Origin: Tricholoma matsutake
Taxonomy: Eukaryota; Basidiomycota; Agaricomycetes; Agaricales; Tricholomataceae
DNA length: 64,000 bases
NCBI GenBank assembly: GCA_026075535.2
Contig: AP026544.2
Span: 8,680,001 to 8,744,000, forward strand
Direction of reading: 5' to 3'
The notes under the pieces: model-generated
Databases searched by the model: none
Told to the model about the DNA's origin: nothing
What the model saw: only the letters and a program-made list of their open reading frames with translations
Program-made: the position numbers and the translations under genes
Part shown: piece by piece, positions 22,346 through 33,767 of the stretch
Layout of the letters: every line of letters starts with the position of its first letter
Numbering within the stretch: position 1 is the first letter of the stretch

Positions 22346-24013
22346 ATATCTGTCGTCGCCATTGTCGTTGTCATTGATTGTTTGGTTGAAACTCAACCAA
22401 ATTGTCAGTATTTCTATTTTTGGGACTCGATGCTCATAGAAAGCACCGTATAACCGTATGCATGGCCGTCTTTTGATGGTCAATATGGCGTAAACCCGTA
22501 CCATACACATACCGTCAAGGAAAGGCTCAAGGTCCTGACAGTACGGGTACCGTAACCGTCAGTGTACAGCACGGTGCGCAGCCCTAATCACTGTGGGCCG
22601 AAGGTGAGCGAAAATCTTTTTAAAAAAAGATTATGTAATTATTTCCAAATATAGTAGTGATATCCCACGAGGGGTCCTCAACTTCCTCTTAAAAAAATTT
22701 ACCGACCCCGTGTCGTTGCTAACATCCCGGGTACCCCTTGCTATTATTTCATTATTATTTGGGAGAATATTCAGTGAACACGCGTCTAATACAGCCTCTA
22801 TTGACAAAATAGTTCCCACCCATTATTTCGCCACTATTTGGGAAATATTGCCAGTGTTAGCGGAATAACTTTGTCTCGAAGTGCGGTGATTTATATGTCC
22901 ACTGCTGTGCGAAGGAGAACTCATCACTTCAAACCCGGGCCGCAGAAACTATCTTACATCTTCTGCAGCACAATAAGCACCTGCCACCCCAATCGCAGTC
23001 CCCATCTGGCCTTCCCCATTCTGTCTTTCAACCGCGCGATCACTTGTTCATACATGATCCCATGTACAGTTCGTCGTTGTCAGCGGACACAGTCGTGGCA
23101 CGCCACCCTCACCACAAGGGCAGTGGTGGTAGTGGCTAGATGTGGCTTGGCTGGGCCTGGCTTGAACATGTTGCGTGCTAGGTGGGACACCACCATTAGT
23201 GTTCAGGGAATTAGACAAACACTGTCAAATGACACATTCGATCATTTTCACACATGGGACTTTGGTGTTCTCATCTCCAGATGACGATCATTTTCACACA
23301 TGGGACTTGACGTCCAGATGACGATCCGTTAGCCACGTCAACTCGTGCATCGCCCCAACAGGACGGTTCACCTTATCCGTCTGATGTTGAATGTTCCTTA
23401 TACAATCGACGCTTGCTCATGTACTAGGGATCGGTCACCGGTCTAAGCTCCAGCGCTCCAGAAAATATTTGGTTTTGCTGGAGCGCTGGAGCTGCCCTTA
23501 AATCTAGATGCTGAAGACCAAGAATATGAACTCCACTGTTCTCTTAGAAACTTGACGGACATCCATGCTAGCTCCTTCAATTTCCATCGCTTTCACCTCT
23601 CCTGTTGGGATCGAGACGAGCCGAATCTTTGCGTTGGCGGTCGAGCCTCAATGTGGCTGCGGTTGGTTGGTTGGGCGGGCGGTTGGAGTCCATCACTCAT
23701 CTATGATTAGATGTGACTGTGTCTCGGACTGCTATTTCCTTTTCGATCCTTCGAATGCTATGCGCTTTAGGGAACTTAGTACATTATCCCCGTTCTTCTA
23801 CGGCGCCGAGTGGTGGGCTAAATGGAAAACCTAACTAGGACGTCGGTTGAGATATTTAAACCAACTATAACTGTATGTTTTAGATAATTCCCCAATTCGC
23901 AGTGATTGTGGTGCGTTGAACCAACCACTTGCATAATTCAGAGCTCAGAGCTCAGAGTCATTGAACATCCTTGAGGTTTCAGTATATCGCCCACGTTTCT
24001 ATCGAGCGAAATC
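22346..24013. other. Unassigned DNA, possible MITE end and a hairpin
   Basis: At 22430-22590 there are repeated ACCGTA/TACGGT words. They end in GCACGGTGCGCAGCCCTAATC, whose reverse strand starts TAGGGCTGCGCACC, like a hAT-type terminus; the partner end was not found. A perfect 16-base hairpin lies at 23446-23493. Open frames at 22838-23284 and 23565-23834 show nothing recognisable. The AT-rich DNA with GAGCTCAGAGCTCAGAG near 23940 may be the promoter of the next gene. Confidence 0.35.
23446..23493. repeat. Perfect 16-base inverted repeat
   Basis: AGCTCCAGCGCTCCAG (23446-23461) and its exact reverse complement (23478-23493) surround a 16-base AT-rich loop. A GGTCACCGGT near-palindrome stands just before it. 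Confidence 0.8.
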
Positions 24014-24868
24014 ATGATGCCGCCAGCGGTTTCAGACCTCCCCAACGTCAGGATATACGCGCCGAATGCTATCGGACTGCACGTCCATTACAACGTGAAT
24101 TCAAATAACACCACCAACAAAACTACCACCGGGTCCCGGAACGACTCCTCAATATCCCACTCTTATAGCGGGCTCGATGTGGCTGGTGCTGATGTGCGTC
24201 ACGGACTGCTGCCGGACATCCGGGAGAATTTAACCGGTATGTAATTTGATGTTCACACTGTTAGTGCAGCTAAATATCCTCTACGCTCGCTAGGCTTACC
24301 CGGTGAAACAAAAGATGAACCCCACAGTTCTCTGAGTTCGAGTCAGGATAACGTCAATCCACCCGCCGAAGAGAACACAGATAATACTCCCCCTTCAAGT
24401 TCGCAATATTCCAAGCACTTCAGAGAATCAGCGGGCGGGGGTGATGGACACAATCCGTCATCACGAACATCAGTTACCTTGGAACAAGGTGGAGACCGCC
24501 ACGAGCAGTCTCAAAGGTCTGCTGCCAGTCTTCCTATCACTCCATCTCTTAGCTCAAAATTAAGTTGGATAGAGGTAACCGTATATGTGAAGAGAGACCT
24601 CATACACACCCTTTCCCCATCTGTGGAGGCGTCCTGGAATTCACCTCGAAGGCCGTGATAAACCGCTTCCGAGTCTTCCTCTTCCTCGCTGTTGCTATAT
24701 GCGTGTTTAAATATTATTGTGATCCTGGCAGCTGTCTGGGTGTTTCTTCGTCGCCTTTTGCATCTGTATGCTAGTTTCAAGTTTTATATTGGAAGAGCAG
24801 TTACCTATCAAAGGCTGGGATCCCATGTATGTACTTCAATGACTCGAGGACTGGAGCACCTTGTATAG
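24014..24868 (+). CDS. Putative host gene, small protein with C-terminal membrane segment
   Basis: Three exons fit: 24014-24236, 24294-24574 and 24674-24868, 699 bases, 232 residues. Intron 1 (57 bp, GTATGT...TAG, branch-like CTAAAT) joins phase 1 cleanly. Intron 2 (99 bp, GTAACC...GAG) has weaker signals and is the doubtful part. The start has A at -3. The protein opens MMPPAVSDLPNVRIYAPNAI. The middle is hydrophilic and rich in Ser, Asn, Glu and Gly (probably disordered), with several N-x-S/T sites. Near the C-terminus is one strong hydrophobic segment (SLLLYACLNIIVILAAVWVF) followed by basic residues, so a tail-anchored or single-pass membrane protein is likely. No domain is recognised. 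Codon choice and lack of repeats set it apart from its surroundings; it is the best candidate for an ordinary host gene here. Confidence 0.4.
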
Positions 24869-25233
24869 TTACGGTATAGTGCCAGATGTGTAACGTGTTA
24901 TATATCTGGAGGCGATTCGACGATTATTTGGACAAATATCGAAGGCGATTATTTGATGTGCTCACATTTTTGCTTACCTACATTGGCACACATCATACTT
25001 AGAGTCAAAAATAATGGTGCCCCATAATCGCCCCGTAATCACCTCGATAATTGTCACGGTCAAGATGAGTCGGATTATTGATACAATTTTTGATCCATAC
25101 TAAATCAGATGTGATAGAAACTCTGAAAATACTCGGCCCAAGGAACACCGTCGAGTCAAGTTCCAGATGATCAGCCCAGATGCATGACAGTTCGTACCTG
25201 CCGTTGTTGCCGAGAAGAGGAATGTCCAGGGAA

Positions 25234-25371
25234 TATAGAGATCCAACCTAAACAATACACGAATAATCTCAGTCTGTGTATAACAGACTATATTCGGTTA
25301 TCACCATACCATAAATAATCTATAAATAGTAAGTAACCGGATCAATGTAAGTGTTAGAGTATCTACTCACC
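25234..25371 (-). repeat. Truncated Copia LTR (same family as 55505-55848)
   Basis: Starting TATAGAGATCCAACCTAAAC, this stretch follows the inner part of the LTR at 55505-55660 closely, including the CAGTCTGTGTATAACAGACT palindrome, and stops after ATCTACTCACC. No primer site or coding sequence is attached. Confidence 0.75.
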
Positions 25372-25404
25372 CACCTTAGGCACGGGGTTCTTCGCTTAGT
25401 CAGA

Positions 25405-25460
25405 GCCTTGAAGGCCCATTTCCGGGAGTGGAGGGAATGGGCCTTCAAGCTTCAAGGCTC
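25405..25460. repeat. Inverted repeat shared with 43068-43115
   Basis: CCTTGAAGGCCCATTTCC and GGAATGGGCCTTCAAG face each other across a short GC-rich loop, with an outer GAGCCTTGAAG/CTTCAAGGCTC pair. The same sequence pair occurs at 43068-43115. Confidence 0.7.
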
Positions 25461-26689
25461 GCTTCTTTTGCGGCCTTTAGCTTCTCTTCTATTAATAGGC
25501 CCCCCTCGGTCTCCGAAAACCTCACGGGCAGGTCGAACTTCAACGCCGAGAGCTTAGAACCTCGATGAACGGTTTGTTGGAGGTTGAAGTTTCCGGCCCT
25601 CTATTAATAGAACCTCGCCGAGAGGCTGCCGCCTCCAAAGAACCTACCTCGGAGGTGGGTGCAAGTGCGTCGCTTCCTTTTCTAATAATAGCCTGAGACC
25701 ATTGATGATCAATGACGCGTCACCTCCCGCAACCACCTCCACCTACGGACCTCTGGCTTTCTCCCCTCCCTTGACCCTCTCCACTGGAATCCAAGTACCA
25801 CTGCTCGGATAGCTCAAGGCCTGAATCTAGTCACAACCTTGTGGACATATGGCTTTGCTCGACAGGCTAGCGCAGCTTCTCGAACTGGATTGACGTCCAT
25901 CGCTTCCTGACAAATTTTCGACTTCAGCACACTGGACCTGTAAGTATGACTGGCTACTGTAGCAAGTTCTCGAGGACATTTCGGCACCTTCACTGTTTCT
26001 TCCTGGGCTGTTACGGCACCTGGCTCTGCTCATTCCTTTTTTGTGAATCAAAACGGGGTACGTTTTCTGCTCTTGTACGTTCATTTGTGTGCTGAAAAAC
26101 CTCCAAGTTGGCCTGCCTACTGCAGGGACCCCAACCACCAACCTTAGGTATTACTACACTTCTGCCTCGGCTACCGGTATGTTTCCCCACATCCCACCTC
26201 AACCGCTTCCACTGCAAATCATCTTCTCCGAACCCCAGGATGCTGCTCAAACCGTGGATGCTTGCTACTGGGAACATTGCATAGAGGTGCCTCGTTCTCG
26301 ACAGTTGTTGATCTCAGTAATTCATTGATGTGGCCCACGCATGTAGCGCAAGATTCTCCTCTGGGCCTTGTGCTTCAATTTAATATGAGGGTGCAAGGGA
26401 ATACAAATAGAAAGACAAATAAGGGATTTGGAGGGCCTGTGTTATTCATATTGGAGGGTGGTATGATTTTAGGTCAAGTGGAGATGGGGAGTGGACAATT
26501 TCTCCTACATGCACGTGCTCAGTTTTTGTGCTTGCGTCGCGCAAACTTCGCTTTATTGCCTATGAGTTAAGGTATTCTTTCTCCCATCTCTTCACCCCAT
26601 AGTCGTCGTTGAGATGGCTCAAGGGACTGTGATCCTTGACAATTCTTTTATTCTGGAGACTCACATGTATGCAGACACTATGGGGCCCA
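25461..26689. other. Unassigned DNA
   Basis: CTATTAATAG palindromes occur at about 25485 and 25597. Open frames on both strands between 25800 and 26570 overlap one another and show no known motif. I see no gene that I can defend. Confidence 0.3.
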
Positions 26690-27120
26690 AGGGGTAGGAA
26701 AACTATCCCACATTTCATACCTTTAGATAGTGTAAAATGATATATTTATGGTATAGTTTTCATGTATTGATAAACCCCAAAATGGAATAAGTTTCATCAG
26801 GAGTTGGCATGAAAATCTACCACTAAGAGGAGTGAAAAAGAATGCTTTTTCCTACCTGTAAGGGATGAGTCGATGGGATGAAAACCTCCCACATTTTGTC
26901 CCCAGTTCATCCCACACCAATTCATCCCATGGGATGGTTTTCATCTTTATATGGGCATAAATAACACCCCTCTACCTGGGTTGAATTTCATCAACTTTCC
27001 AGGGGTTTAAGAGGAATGAAAGAACCTGCCTACAATTATTTTCATCCCATTAGGGATGTTGGCTGGATGAATTTCTCCTTTTTACAAAGGAATTTTCAGA
27101 CCATTGATAGAATAGTTTCA
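26690..27120. repeat. TTTCATCCC/GGGATGAAA-rich DNA, block 1
   Basis: Many copies on both strands of GGGATGAA, TTCATCCC and related words at irregular spacing in AT-rich DNA. A second block lies at 28680-29180. No coding sequence. Confidence 0.55.
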
Positions 27121-27334
27121 TCATGTGTCAGAATAAATTTCAAGCCACTAAAATACAAAATCTACTCGAAAGAAGCAAAAAAATCCCCCTGACCCCTGAT
27201 GCCCCATCATCATGTTCCCGTTGGCCCATTGTCCCACTGTGGCCCCATTGTCATCCCTGTCCCCATTGTCCCATTGTCGTTGTCCCCGTTGTCCCCATTG
27301 TCATTGTCGGTGCCTGCACCATCCTCACACCCCT

Positions 27335-28410
27335 CCCATTGTTCTCCCCTCCCATTGTTCTCCCCTCCCATCTTTCTCCCCTCCCATCTTTCTCCCCTCC
27401 CATCTTTCTCCCCTCCCATCTTTCTCCCCTCCCATCTTTCTCCCCCTTCCCGTCGTTCCCCCTTCCTGTCATTCTCCCCTCTTGTCATTCCCCCCTCTTG
27501 TCATTCCCCCCTCTTGTCGTCCTCCCCCTCCTGCTGGTTTGTCGTCAAGCACCCATGATCACCTTGTGAGCAGGGGCTCACAGCGGTGGGTGGCGGGTGG
27601 TGGCTCAGGGTCATTATTGTCATAGTTAGTAACTAAAGAGTTTGTTAGTAAAAATAAATGAAATGAGAAGAAAAAAAAAACATACCAGTGGCCCAAGACT
27701 GACGATGTCTCTTGGGCCTTTTTTTTGGTTTGCCTCATTGATCCCCCCTCTCCCTGCATCCTGTTGTTGTTGTTGTTGTCCCCTGTTGTTGTTCCCTGGT
27801 TGACATTGTTGTTGTCCCATCCTTGTCCTCATTGTTCCCCTGTCCCTCTCCTCCTTCTCATGCCCACGTTGCATTGGCGTGCTGCTGTCATTGTTGTTGT
27901 CCTCCCCTGTCGTTCGCTCATGCCATCCCAGTGTTTTCATTCCCCTTGTCATCCCATTGTCATTGTCATCAATGTACCTAAAAGGTTTGTTAGTAAAAAA
28001 AGAATAGAATGAGAAAGAAGAAAAAAAATACCTGTGGCCCAAGAGATGCCAACACGTCAACAACGTCTCTTGGGCCCTTTTTGCATTCGGTTTGTCTTTG
28101 TCTTGTCATTGTGTTGGTGTCTCGTCATTGTCATTTGTGTCATTTTGGAGTTGCACCCATTCCCACCCCGTGAGCAGTTGCTCGCGGCAGTGGTTCTTGG
28201 GTGGTGGCTGTGTCAGTCATCGTTGTGGTTTTTGGGCTGTGGCATCGTTAGAGATTAAAATAAAACCTATCATTAATGAAAAATGAGTCAGTTATAACAA
28301 AACAACAAAGAACATTTTAAAAAAACATACCAGTAAATGAAAATGAACGAGAAAGAAAGAAAACTTACCTGTGGTCCAAGAGACGTCAATGACATCTCTT
28401 GGGCCTCATT
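27335..28410 (-). repeat. H1/P/intron cluster III with minisatellite
   Basis: A minisatellite of about 17-base units (CCCTCCCATCTTTCTCC) covers 27335-27480. On the minus strand, P palindromes ending GGGCCC or close to it (28373-28405, 28036-28077, 27690-27718) each run within a few bases into an intron: GTAAGT at 28368; GTATTT 28031 to TTTTAG 27978 (54 bp, branch TTACTAAC); GTATGT 27685 to CTTTAG 27633 (53 bp, branch TTACTAAC). H1 palindromes lie at 28162-28190 and 27559-27600. Between the introns is an open, Asn/Gln/Asp-rich low-complexity stretch (27730-27977) that would be an exon if spliced. It is unclear whether any protein is made. Confidence 0.6.
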
Positions 28411-28679
28411 TTAGGAGTGGGTGGGGGAGTGGTTGTGGTAGTGGTGCAAGTGGTGAGTGGTATGGTGGTGGTAGAGGCAGTAGGAGGGAGGCAGCACCAT
28501 CTGCTGCAAACGTTGGAAGAGAAAGAAAGGGCGTGTGAATATGTGAGAACCTGGTTGATATTGCATGTGAAGTTGATGTGTCGGGTATGTCGGATATAGA
28601 TATGTAGCCCAGATATGTCATGTGACTGATTGCATAAGGGCAGGTAGGGATAACTTAACTCTTCCACAATGCATAGATG

Positions 28680-29180
28680 GCAACAAAATGAAATTCAGCC
28701 TCTTGTGGTATGAAATATTATCTGAGATTCCCTGCAAAAAACATTCTTTAGGGCATGAAATATAAACAGTCAATTCAATCTTTAATGGATGAAACCTACC
28801 TTCTACTAAAGCATCTTATAATGGTATGAAATTTCTATTCTATCTCAGGCTGAAAAACACACTCTGTAATCCACACCTTTGAGGCAGGAAATATTATCCC
28901 ATAAATTGTTGAAAAACTTGATGAAAATTCATATGTTAGATGGTTGAAAATCCATACCCTCATCTTGGATTAAAATCACCCCCTGCTTTTCATCCCCTTG
29001 TAAAATGAAATTTCATTCCATTAGGTTATGAAAATTTTGTAAGGTAACACATATGAACTCCATCCCTTGGATGGCTGAAATATATGGGATGAAAATTCAT
29101 CCCAAATTCATCCACCCCGAATTCAGCCATTTATGTTAGGAAATTCACATTTTAGCACTTAAGTGGCTGAAAACCCTACC
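28680..29180. repeat. TTTCATCCC/GGGATGAAA-rich DNA, block 2
   Basis: Same word pattern as 26690-27120, with many ATGAAA and TTCATCCC words (for example near 28985 and 29090-29125). The two blocks flank cluster III, so it may be nested in one older repeat. Confidence 0.5.
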
Positions 29181-30160
29181 ATGCCAGGTCCACAGTGAGA
29201 TGTCCATTACTGTACGTAGATAATCTTAATTATCAATCTAATAGATTTGGTTAGCATCAAAAATCATTGCATGCACATTCAATAAGTATAGTTCCATCAA
29301 ATGACAAAGTTTGTAAGATGGAATGTAGCCAGTGTGTGGCAGAATGTTCAATTTAGCTCAAACATGTAGAAATTATTGTACAAGTTTGATCATTTTAGTA
29401 GCTTTGTCTGACTTTTACTCAATTCTTAATTTTATGGTAAGATTAAACCTCTAAGATAATCTAGCATGACTATTAAACATATCTTGACATTTTTTTGGAG
29501 CTTAGGCAGCTGTGTTGGACCACAGTGTAGCTCCCATTATCGTTGTTTCCATTCCTGAGGTGTGGGAATATATGTGGCTGTACATTTTTTTCAATGTGCA
29601 ACCACTCCTTGACCCACCATTGTGATGCAGTTGTCTCTATCACTGTCCCTATTTGACTTCTAAAGTGAGTGTACCATGCATATTCTACCTGACCTTTTTT
29701 TAAATTACTCATCTTGCAGCTCTTTTTTGACTGTGGACAACAATAGAACATCACTGGCACATCCTCCCATCTCGATGAATCACTACTACATATGTATTCT
29801 TTCTTTCTTCTATGCTAACATGCTATTCTACAGGCAGGACAAAGCAAGAACAAACCAGAACTACCACCACTCATGACAACCAAGATGACAATGACATCAA
29901 CCAGCACCTCCACCACTGCTTACTCATGGGGTGGAAACAGGGTAGCAAGGGAGGCCAGGAGAGGGCAATGAGAAGGAGATAAGGCACAGCATGGGTATGG
30001 GTATGGGTATGGGATTCAACACCGTACCCTTTTTCCACAGTGTTACGGGTATGTGTGGGTATGCCAGTACCCAGATTCTGGTCAGGTGAGTGACCATCTG
30101 ACCTTGTTGATTACTCACTAATTTTAAACTATAGGACGATCCAGGTTACCACCACCAGCA
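29181..30160. other. Unassigned AT-rich DNA with GGGTAT simple repeats
   Basis: A minus-strand open frame at 29473-29760 has no known motif. A degenerate H1 lies at 29910-29935. GGGTAT/GGGTAC simple repeats occur at 29990-30075 and again at 30940-31050. Confidence 0.3.
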
Positions 30161-30520
30161 CCCCAACCACCGCCATGAGCAACTGCTCATGGGGTGGAAA
30201 TGGGGAGCGAGGATGATAGCAAGCAACTACAATGGCCGCACCGTGTAGGATATGGGCCCAAATGATGTCTATCATTGTTAGGGCCCTAGGTATTTTTATA
30301 TATCTTTTGTTCTTGTTTTTTTCTAACTAACTAATGGTTTTATTTGATTTTTAGGTTCAAATAGTGACATAACAATGAGACAACACCCTCGACAGCCCCC
30401 CCCCCACCATTGTGAGCAGAGGCTCGCAAGGTGGAGAACAACAGGGATGGGACCAGTGCAAACAAGAAATGACACACCACCCGCCCCCAGCCTCACAAGC
30501 AACTGCTCATGGGGTGGATA
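30160..30520 (+). repeat. H1/P/intron module on the plus strand
   Basis: The clearest single copy. H1 at 30167-30196 (CATGAGCA, AC, TGCTCATG core), P at 30254-30286 with GGGCCC at both ends, CTAG, then an intron from 30290 (GTATTT) to TTTTTAG at 30354 (65 bp) with branch CTAACTAACTAA at 30323, then H1 copies at 30403-30435 and 30482-30518. This order, H1-P-intron-H1, is the same as on the minus strand in clusters I and III. Confidence 0.65.
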
Positions 30521-30539
30521 GTGGGTGGAATGACAATGA

Positions 30540-30890
30540 CAACCAGGAGGAGATGGCAATGCAAGATGACAGCAACACAGGATGACGGCAACACAGGATG
30601 ATGGCAATGCAGGATGATGGCAATGCAGGATGATGATGACAAGAGCAGGACGACGATGACGACAACATTCTGTTCTCGGTGACTACAGGCAGCACCCCCC
30701 CCCCTCTCTCGCTGCAAATGCAAGTGGGGGGGTTTCTCATTCTGTTTTCGGTGACTACAGGCACATCCCACCCTCTCTCACTGCAAACACGAGCAGGGGG
30801 GTTACTCATTCTGTTCTCAGCAACTACAGGCACCACCCCCCCTCCCTCACTCCAAATGCCAGAGGGGGGTTTCACTTTCTATATATTAAT
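30540..30890. repeat. Two minisatellites
   Basis: 30545-30660: about five units of GATGACGGCAACACAG type. 30663-30870: three units of about 66-70 bases, each with CATTCTGTTCTCGGTGACTA, a C-tract, CTCTCTCGCTGCAAA and a G-tract. On the minus strand the second array is open, with three copies of a unit near ENRMSNPPARVCSERG, but nothing else suggests a gene. Confidence 0.75.
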
Positions 30891-31071
30891 TTAGTGTAAT
30901 TATATTATTAAAATACATATTCATGTCAATACCCATGAATAACCATGGGTAACCTGCAAAAACCTGTGGTAACACTGTACCCCTACCTGTGTGGGTACGG
31001 TGTTCATGGGTACGGGTACAGGTATAAGAAAATATACCCGAGGGTTACCCATTGATAGGTTGTCTCCTCAG

Positions 31072-32064
31072 TGATGATACTCAACCAGGAAACCCAAACA
31101 AAACCCACAATAAGGGCTCAAATGGTATAACACTAGTTAGAGGAAGGTTGCAAGGTGGTACTAAATATCACTGCTGTTACCCAAGGCTAGGAAAATGACT
31201 CTAGTGGGTGTCCAATGAAGTTCAAAGAGGTTCGAGAGGATTCGAAGCACTGCAAAGGTGTTTGTGAAGTTTGAGAGAGTTCAAAGAAGTTCAAGAGACT
31301 TATAGAGGACAAGGATGATTTCAACGAAGGCTGAGGAAAGGCTATAAGCATGTAGGAAGGCGTTGAGAGGGGATACATGATATGCAATAGTTTTGAGAGG
31401 CTAGTATGAGGAGTTTGAGGAAATTCGGCATAAAACACTGAACTTCAAGACTAAGTCGAGATGCTTGGACTCAAGAGAATGGCTCTTAAATCAGATGATT
31501 GGGGTGAGAGGATGATCTATTCTGTCTTTCTAAGTAGCTAATACAAGGCTATATATGTTTGGGAGATGTGGTACTTAAAAGGAAATAGAACATGAGGAAT
31601 ACATGAGGCAAGATATAAAACAATAAAGAACTTTGCAATTCATAAGATAAATGAAAGATGATAAGAAGGGAAACGTATAGAGTCACGATTTATTGCGGGT
31701 ACCTGTCCTATTGATCCAATATATCATCAAGATGTCAAAGTGCCACTATTGTGTCCTAAAATCCCGTCATTCCGTCTCCTTGTGTCCAGTGGTGCTCAAT
31801 ATGCGATGCACTAACTCTTACAAAGTGTGCTGCATGTGTCTGGAGGGCGGTACAAGAAGCATACAGCAGCTGAAGGTGTTCAAGGTGCTGCGAAGTCATT
31901 TGAACTTGCTCGAAGTGTTGCGAAGTCGTTCAAAGTCATTCAAAGTCATTCGAAATAGTCTCAGAGCAGTCTTGCGAGGTTCGTAGGGGTTGGGAGCGTG
32001 TGTGTTGATGTGTTGATGCCTTTGGAGACGTTCCCAGAGCTTAGTGTGCATGGTGGACCTATCA
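31072..32064 (-). repeat. Gypsy 3' LTR
   Basis: Plus-strand ends TGATGATACTCAACC...GGACCTATCA. It matches 39949-40963 over its whole length; the other copy carries about 22 extra bases. A diverged relative stands alone at 51280-52618. Confidence 0.9.
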
Positions 32065-32080
32065 TCCTCCCCCTTACTGA
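32064..32080 (-). promoter_or_regulatory. Gypsy 3' polypurine tract
   Basis: On the minus strand TCAGTAAGGGGGAGGAT runs into the 3' LTR. Primes plus-strand DNA synthesis. The same 17 bases occur inside pol at 35181-35197. Confidence 0.75.
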
Positions 32081-32212
32081 AATCCTGACTGTCCCAGTCA
32101 GCCGATCGGAGTCACGTGCGAAATGTGTGATCATGTTGAAGCTGTAAACAAAATTCAAAAAAACTTCTTGTTCTCCTTCATCAACCTACACCCTCGATAG
32201 TAGCTTTTCATC

Positions 32213-33503
32213 ATGTCTCTCCTCGCTGAACTCAATACCGACATCTTCGACTATGCCAAATCGATGCCCGAGCACAATGCTGCTGAAGATTTGGACTTCA
32301 AAGTGTGGGGGAAGGGTTTTTGTGACAGAATGGTATGTTCCTGCATTCGTTTTGTTGTATGGGTGGCTAAAATGTTTGGTCTTAGGCTGAATATGATGAG
32401 CTCGCCGACGATCTGGGCGAAGAGTGCAATCCAGCCGTTCAAAAGGTTGTTGATGAAGTTTTCGAGCTGTATCAACTGCAAATGGCTTTCATGGGGTGCC
32501 GAGCTATTATTTTCAGAGTTGCACAAAGAGGTGGAACGTGAAGATCGAGAAGCTGCTGAGGTGAAAGCATGGGCAGAGGCCAAGGAAGAGGCGAGGCGCA
32601 TTCAGGAGGAGGAACTAGCTCAAGAGGCAGCAGCTGCTGCTAAGAAGGTGAAACTGGACGATCAGAGGGCCACTCTTGTTGAGGCTCACAAAACAGCACT
32701 GGGTGAATTTCATGCCAAGACCCTTTCGAAGGCCGAGTTGTTGCGACAAAATGAGCAACTAGTGGCTGAAGCTAAATCGATCGAGGAGGCCAAGGCAGGG
32801 GTCAAGGATGAGGACAAGGAGGAGCTACCCATGGTGCGGGTGACAAAATGAAAGGTAGTGGAGATCGAGGGAGGCGAAGATGGGGAGGACGAAGTTGAGG
32901 ACTCCGTGGAGTCAAAGCAAGCAAAGTTCACAACAAGCAGACTGCTCAATTTTGAGGGTCCTGTGAGTTTTTGTTTTGGCTTTGAAGGTTTTTCGGAGTG
33001 CTAATCATGTCATAGTGCGATCGATGTGCTGGGATGAGATCCCAGCTGCGCTGTGTGGTTGAAGAAGGGGCCCCAAGCAGGGCTGTTATTGGGAGGGGGT
33101 GTTGAGGAAAGGCCTTCAAAAAGGCGAGGGGAGGAAATTCGGGGCTGCAAAAGATGTTTCGCAGTCAAAGCCAGGTGCATTTCTTGTTCGGACTTGTTGC
33201 AAACTTTTCTAACTTTCTGATTGGATTATTTTAGCTCTTTGCATTCGAGTTGTCAGGCCGGTCGAGCCAGAGGAGATGGTTGCAGGACCATTCAAACCAT
33301 CTACACCAAAATCGAAGCACAAAAAGTGGTTGAAAGGGAAAGGCAAAGCAAAGGAGGTATCATCGAATGATGATATCAAGGTTGTTAGCGATGAATGGGT
33401 CATTTGATGGAAGATGCTTGTGGCCAAATTGGTACAGAAGAAGGTGGAGATGGAAGTTCTGGGTAGGGAGATAGAACTTTTAGAAGTTATGATAGAGGAG
33501 TAA
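32213..33503 (+). pseudogene. Antisense accessory gene in the gypsy element (coiled coil, Cys cluster)
   Basis: It lies between integrase and the 3' LTR on the opposite strand to pol. Exon 1 starts MSLLAELNTDIFDYAKSMPE and ends at a GTATGT donor (32333); the intron ends TTAG at 32385 and the next exon reads AEYDELADDLGEECNPAVQK. After a frameshift near 32515 comes a long charged helix (KEVEREDREAAEVKAWAEAK), likely a coiled coil. An in-frame TGA (32849-32851) follows, then acidic sequence, then CDRC at about 33018 and later CKRCFAVKARC (about 33145-33177), a cysteine pattern that could bind zinc. The end, KKVEMEVLGREIELLEVMIE, is a second coiled coil before TAA. From general knowledge, basidiomycete gypsy elements often carry such extra genes; the role is unknown. 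At least two TGA codons and one frameshift make this copy dead. Confidence 0.6.
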
Positions 33504-33767
33504 AAAAAAAAGGACTTCATTATATTTTTGTATTTTTGTTTTTCTTTTCAATTTAAATCTTGTGAGTCTCAAAAAAGTAGTGAATAAAAGTAGAAGAAAA
33601 AGAAAGAAGAATAAAGAGAATAAGGGAAAGGCTCAGTAGATCATCATGGCCAAAAAATTCTTTTGGAGTTTGCGCAACCACACTATAATGTGATATCGTG
33701 ACTTGTATTGTACACTAAAAGAAATTGAGGTCATAGGTAAGTGATCGTGAACAAAGAAAGGGGATAA

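Noticed and set aside
22838..23284. A gene at 22838-23284
   Set aside because: A single open frame with no motif, no splice support and an uneven composition; not defensible.
27210..27625. Protein genes in the CT-rich stretch at 27.2-27.6 kb
   Set aside because: All frames on both strands are open because of the minisatellite; the products are only repeats.
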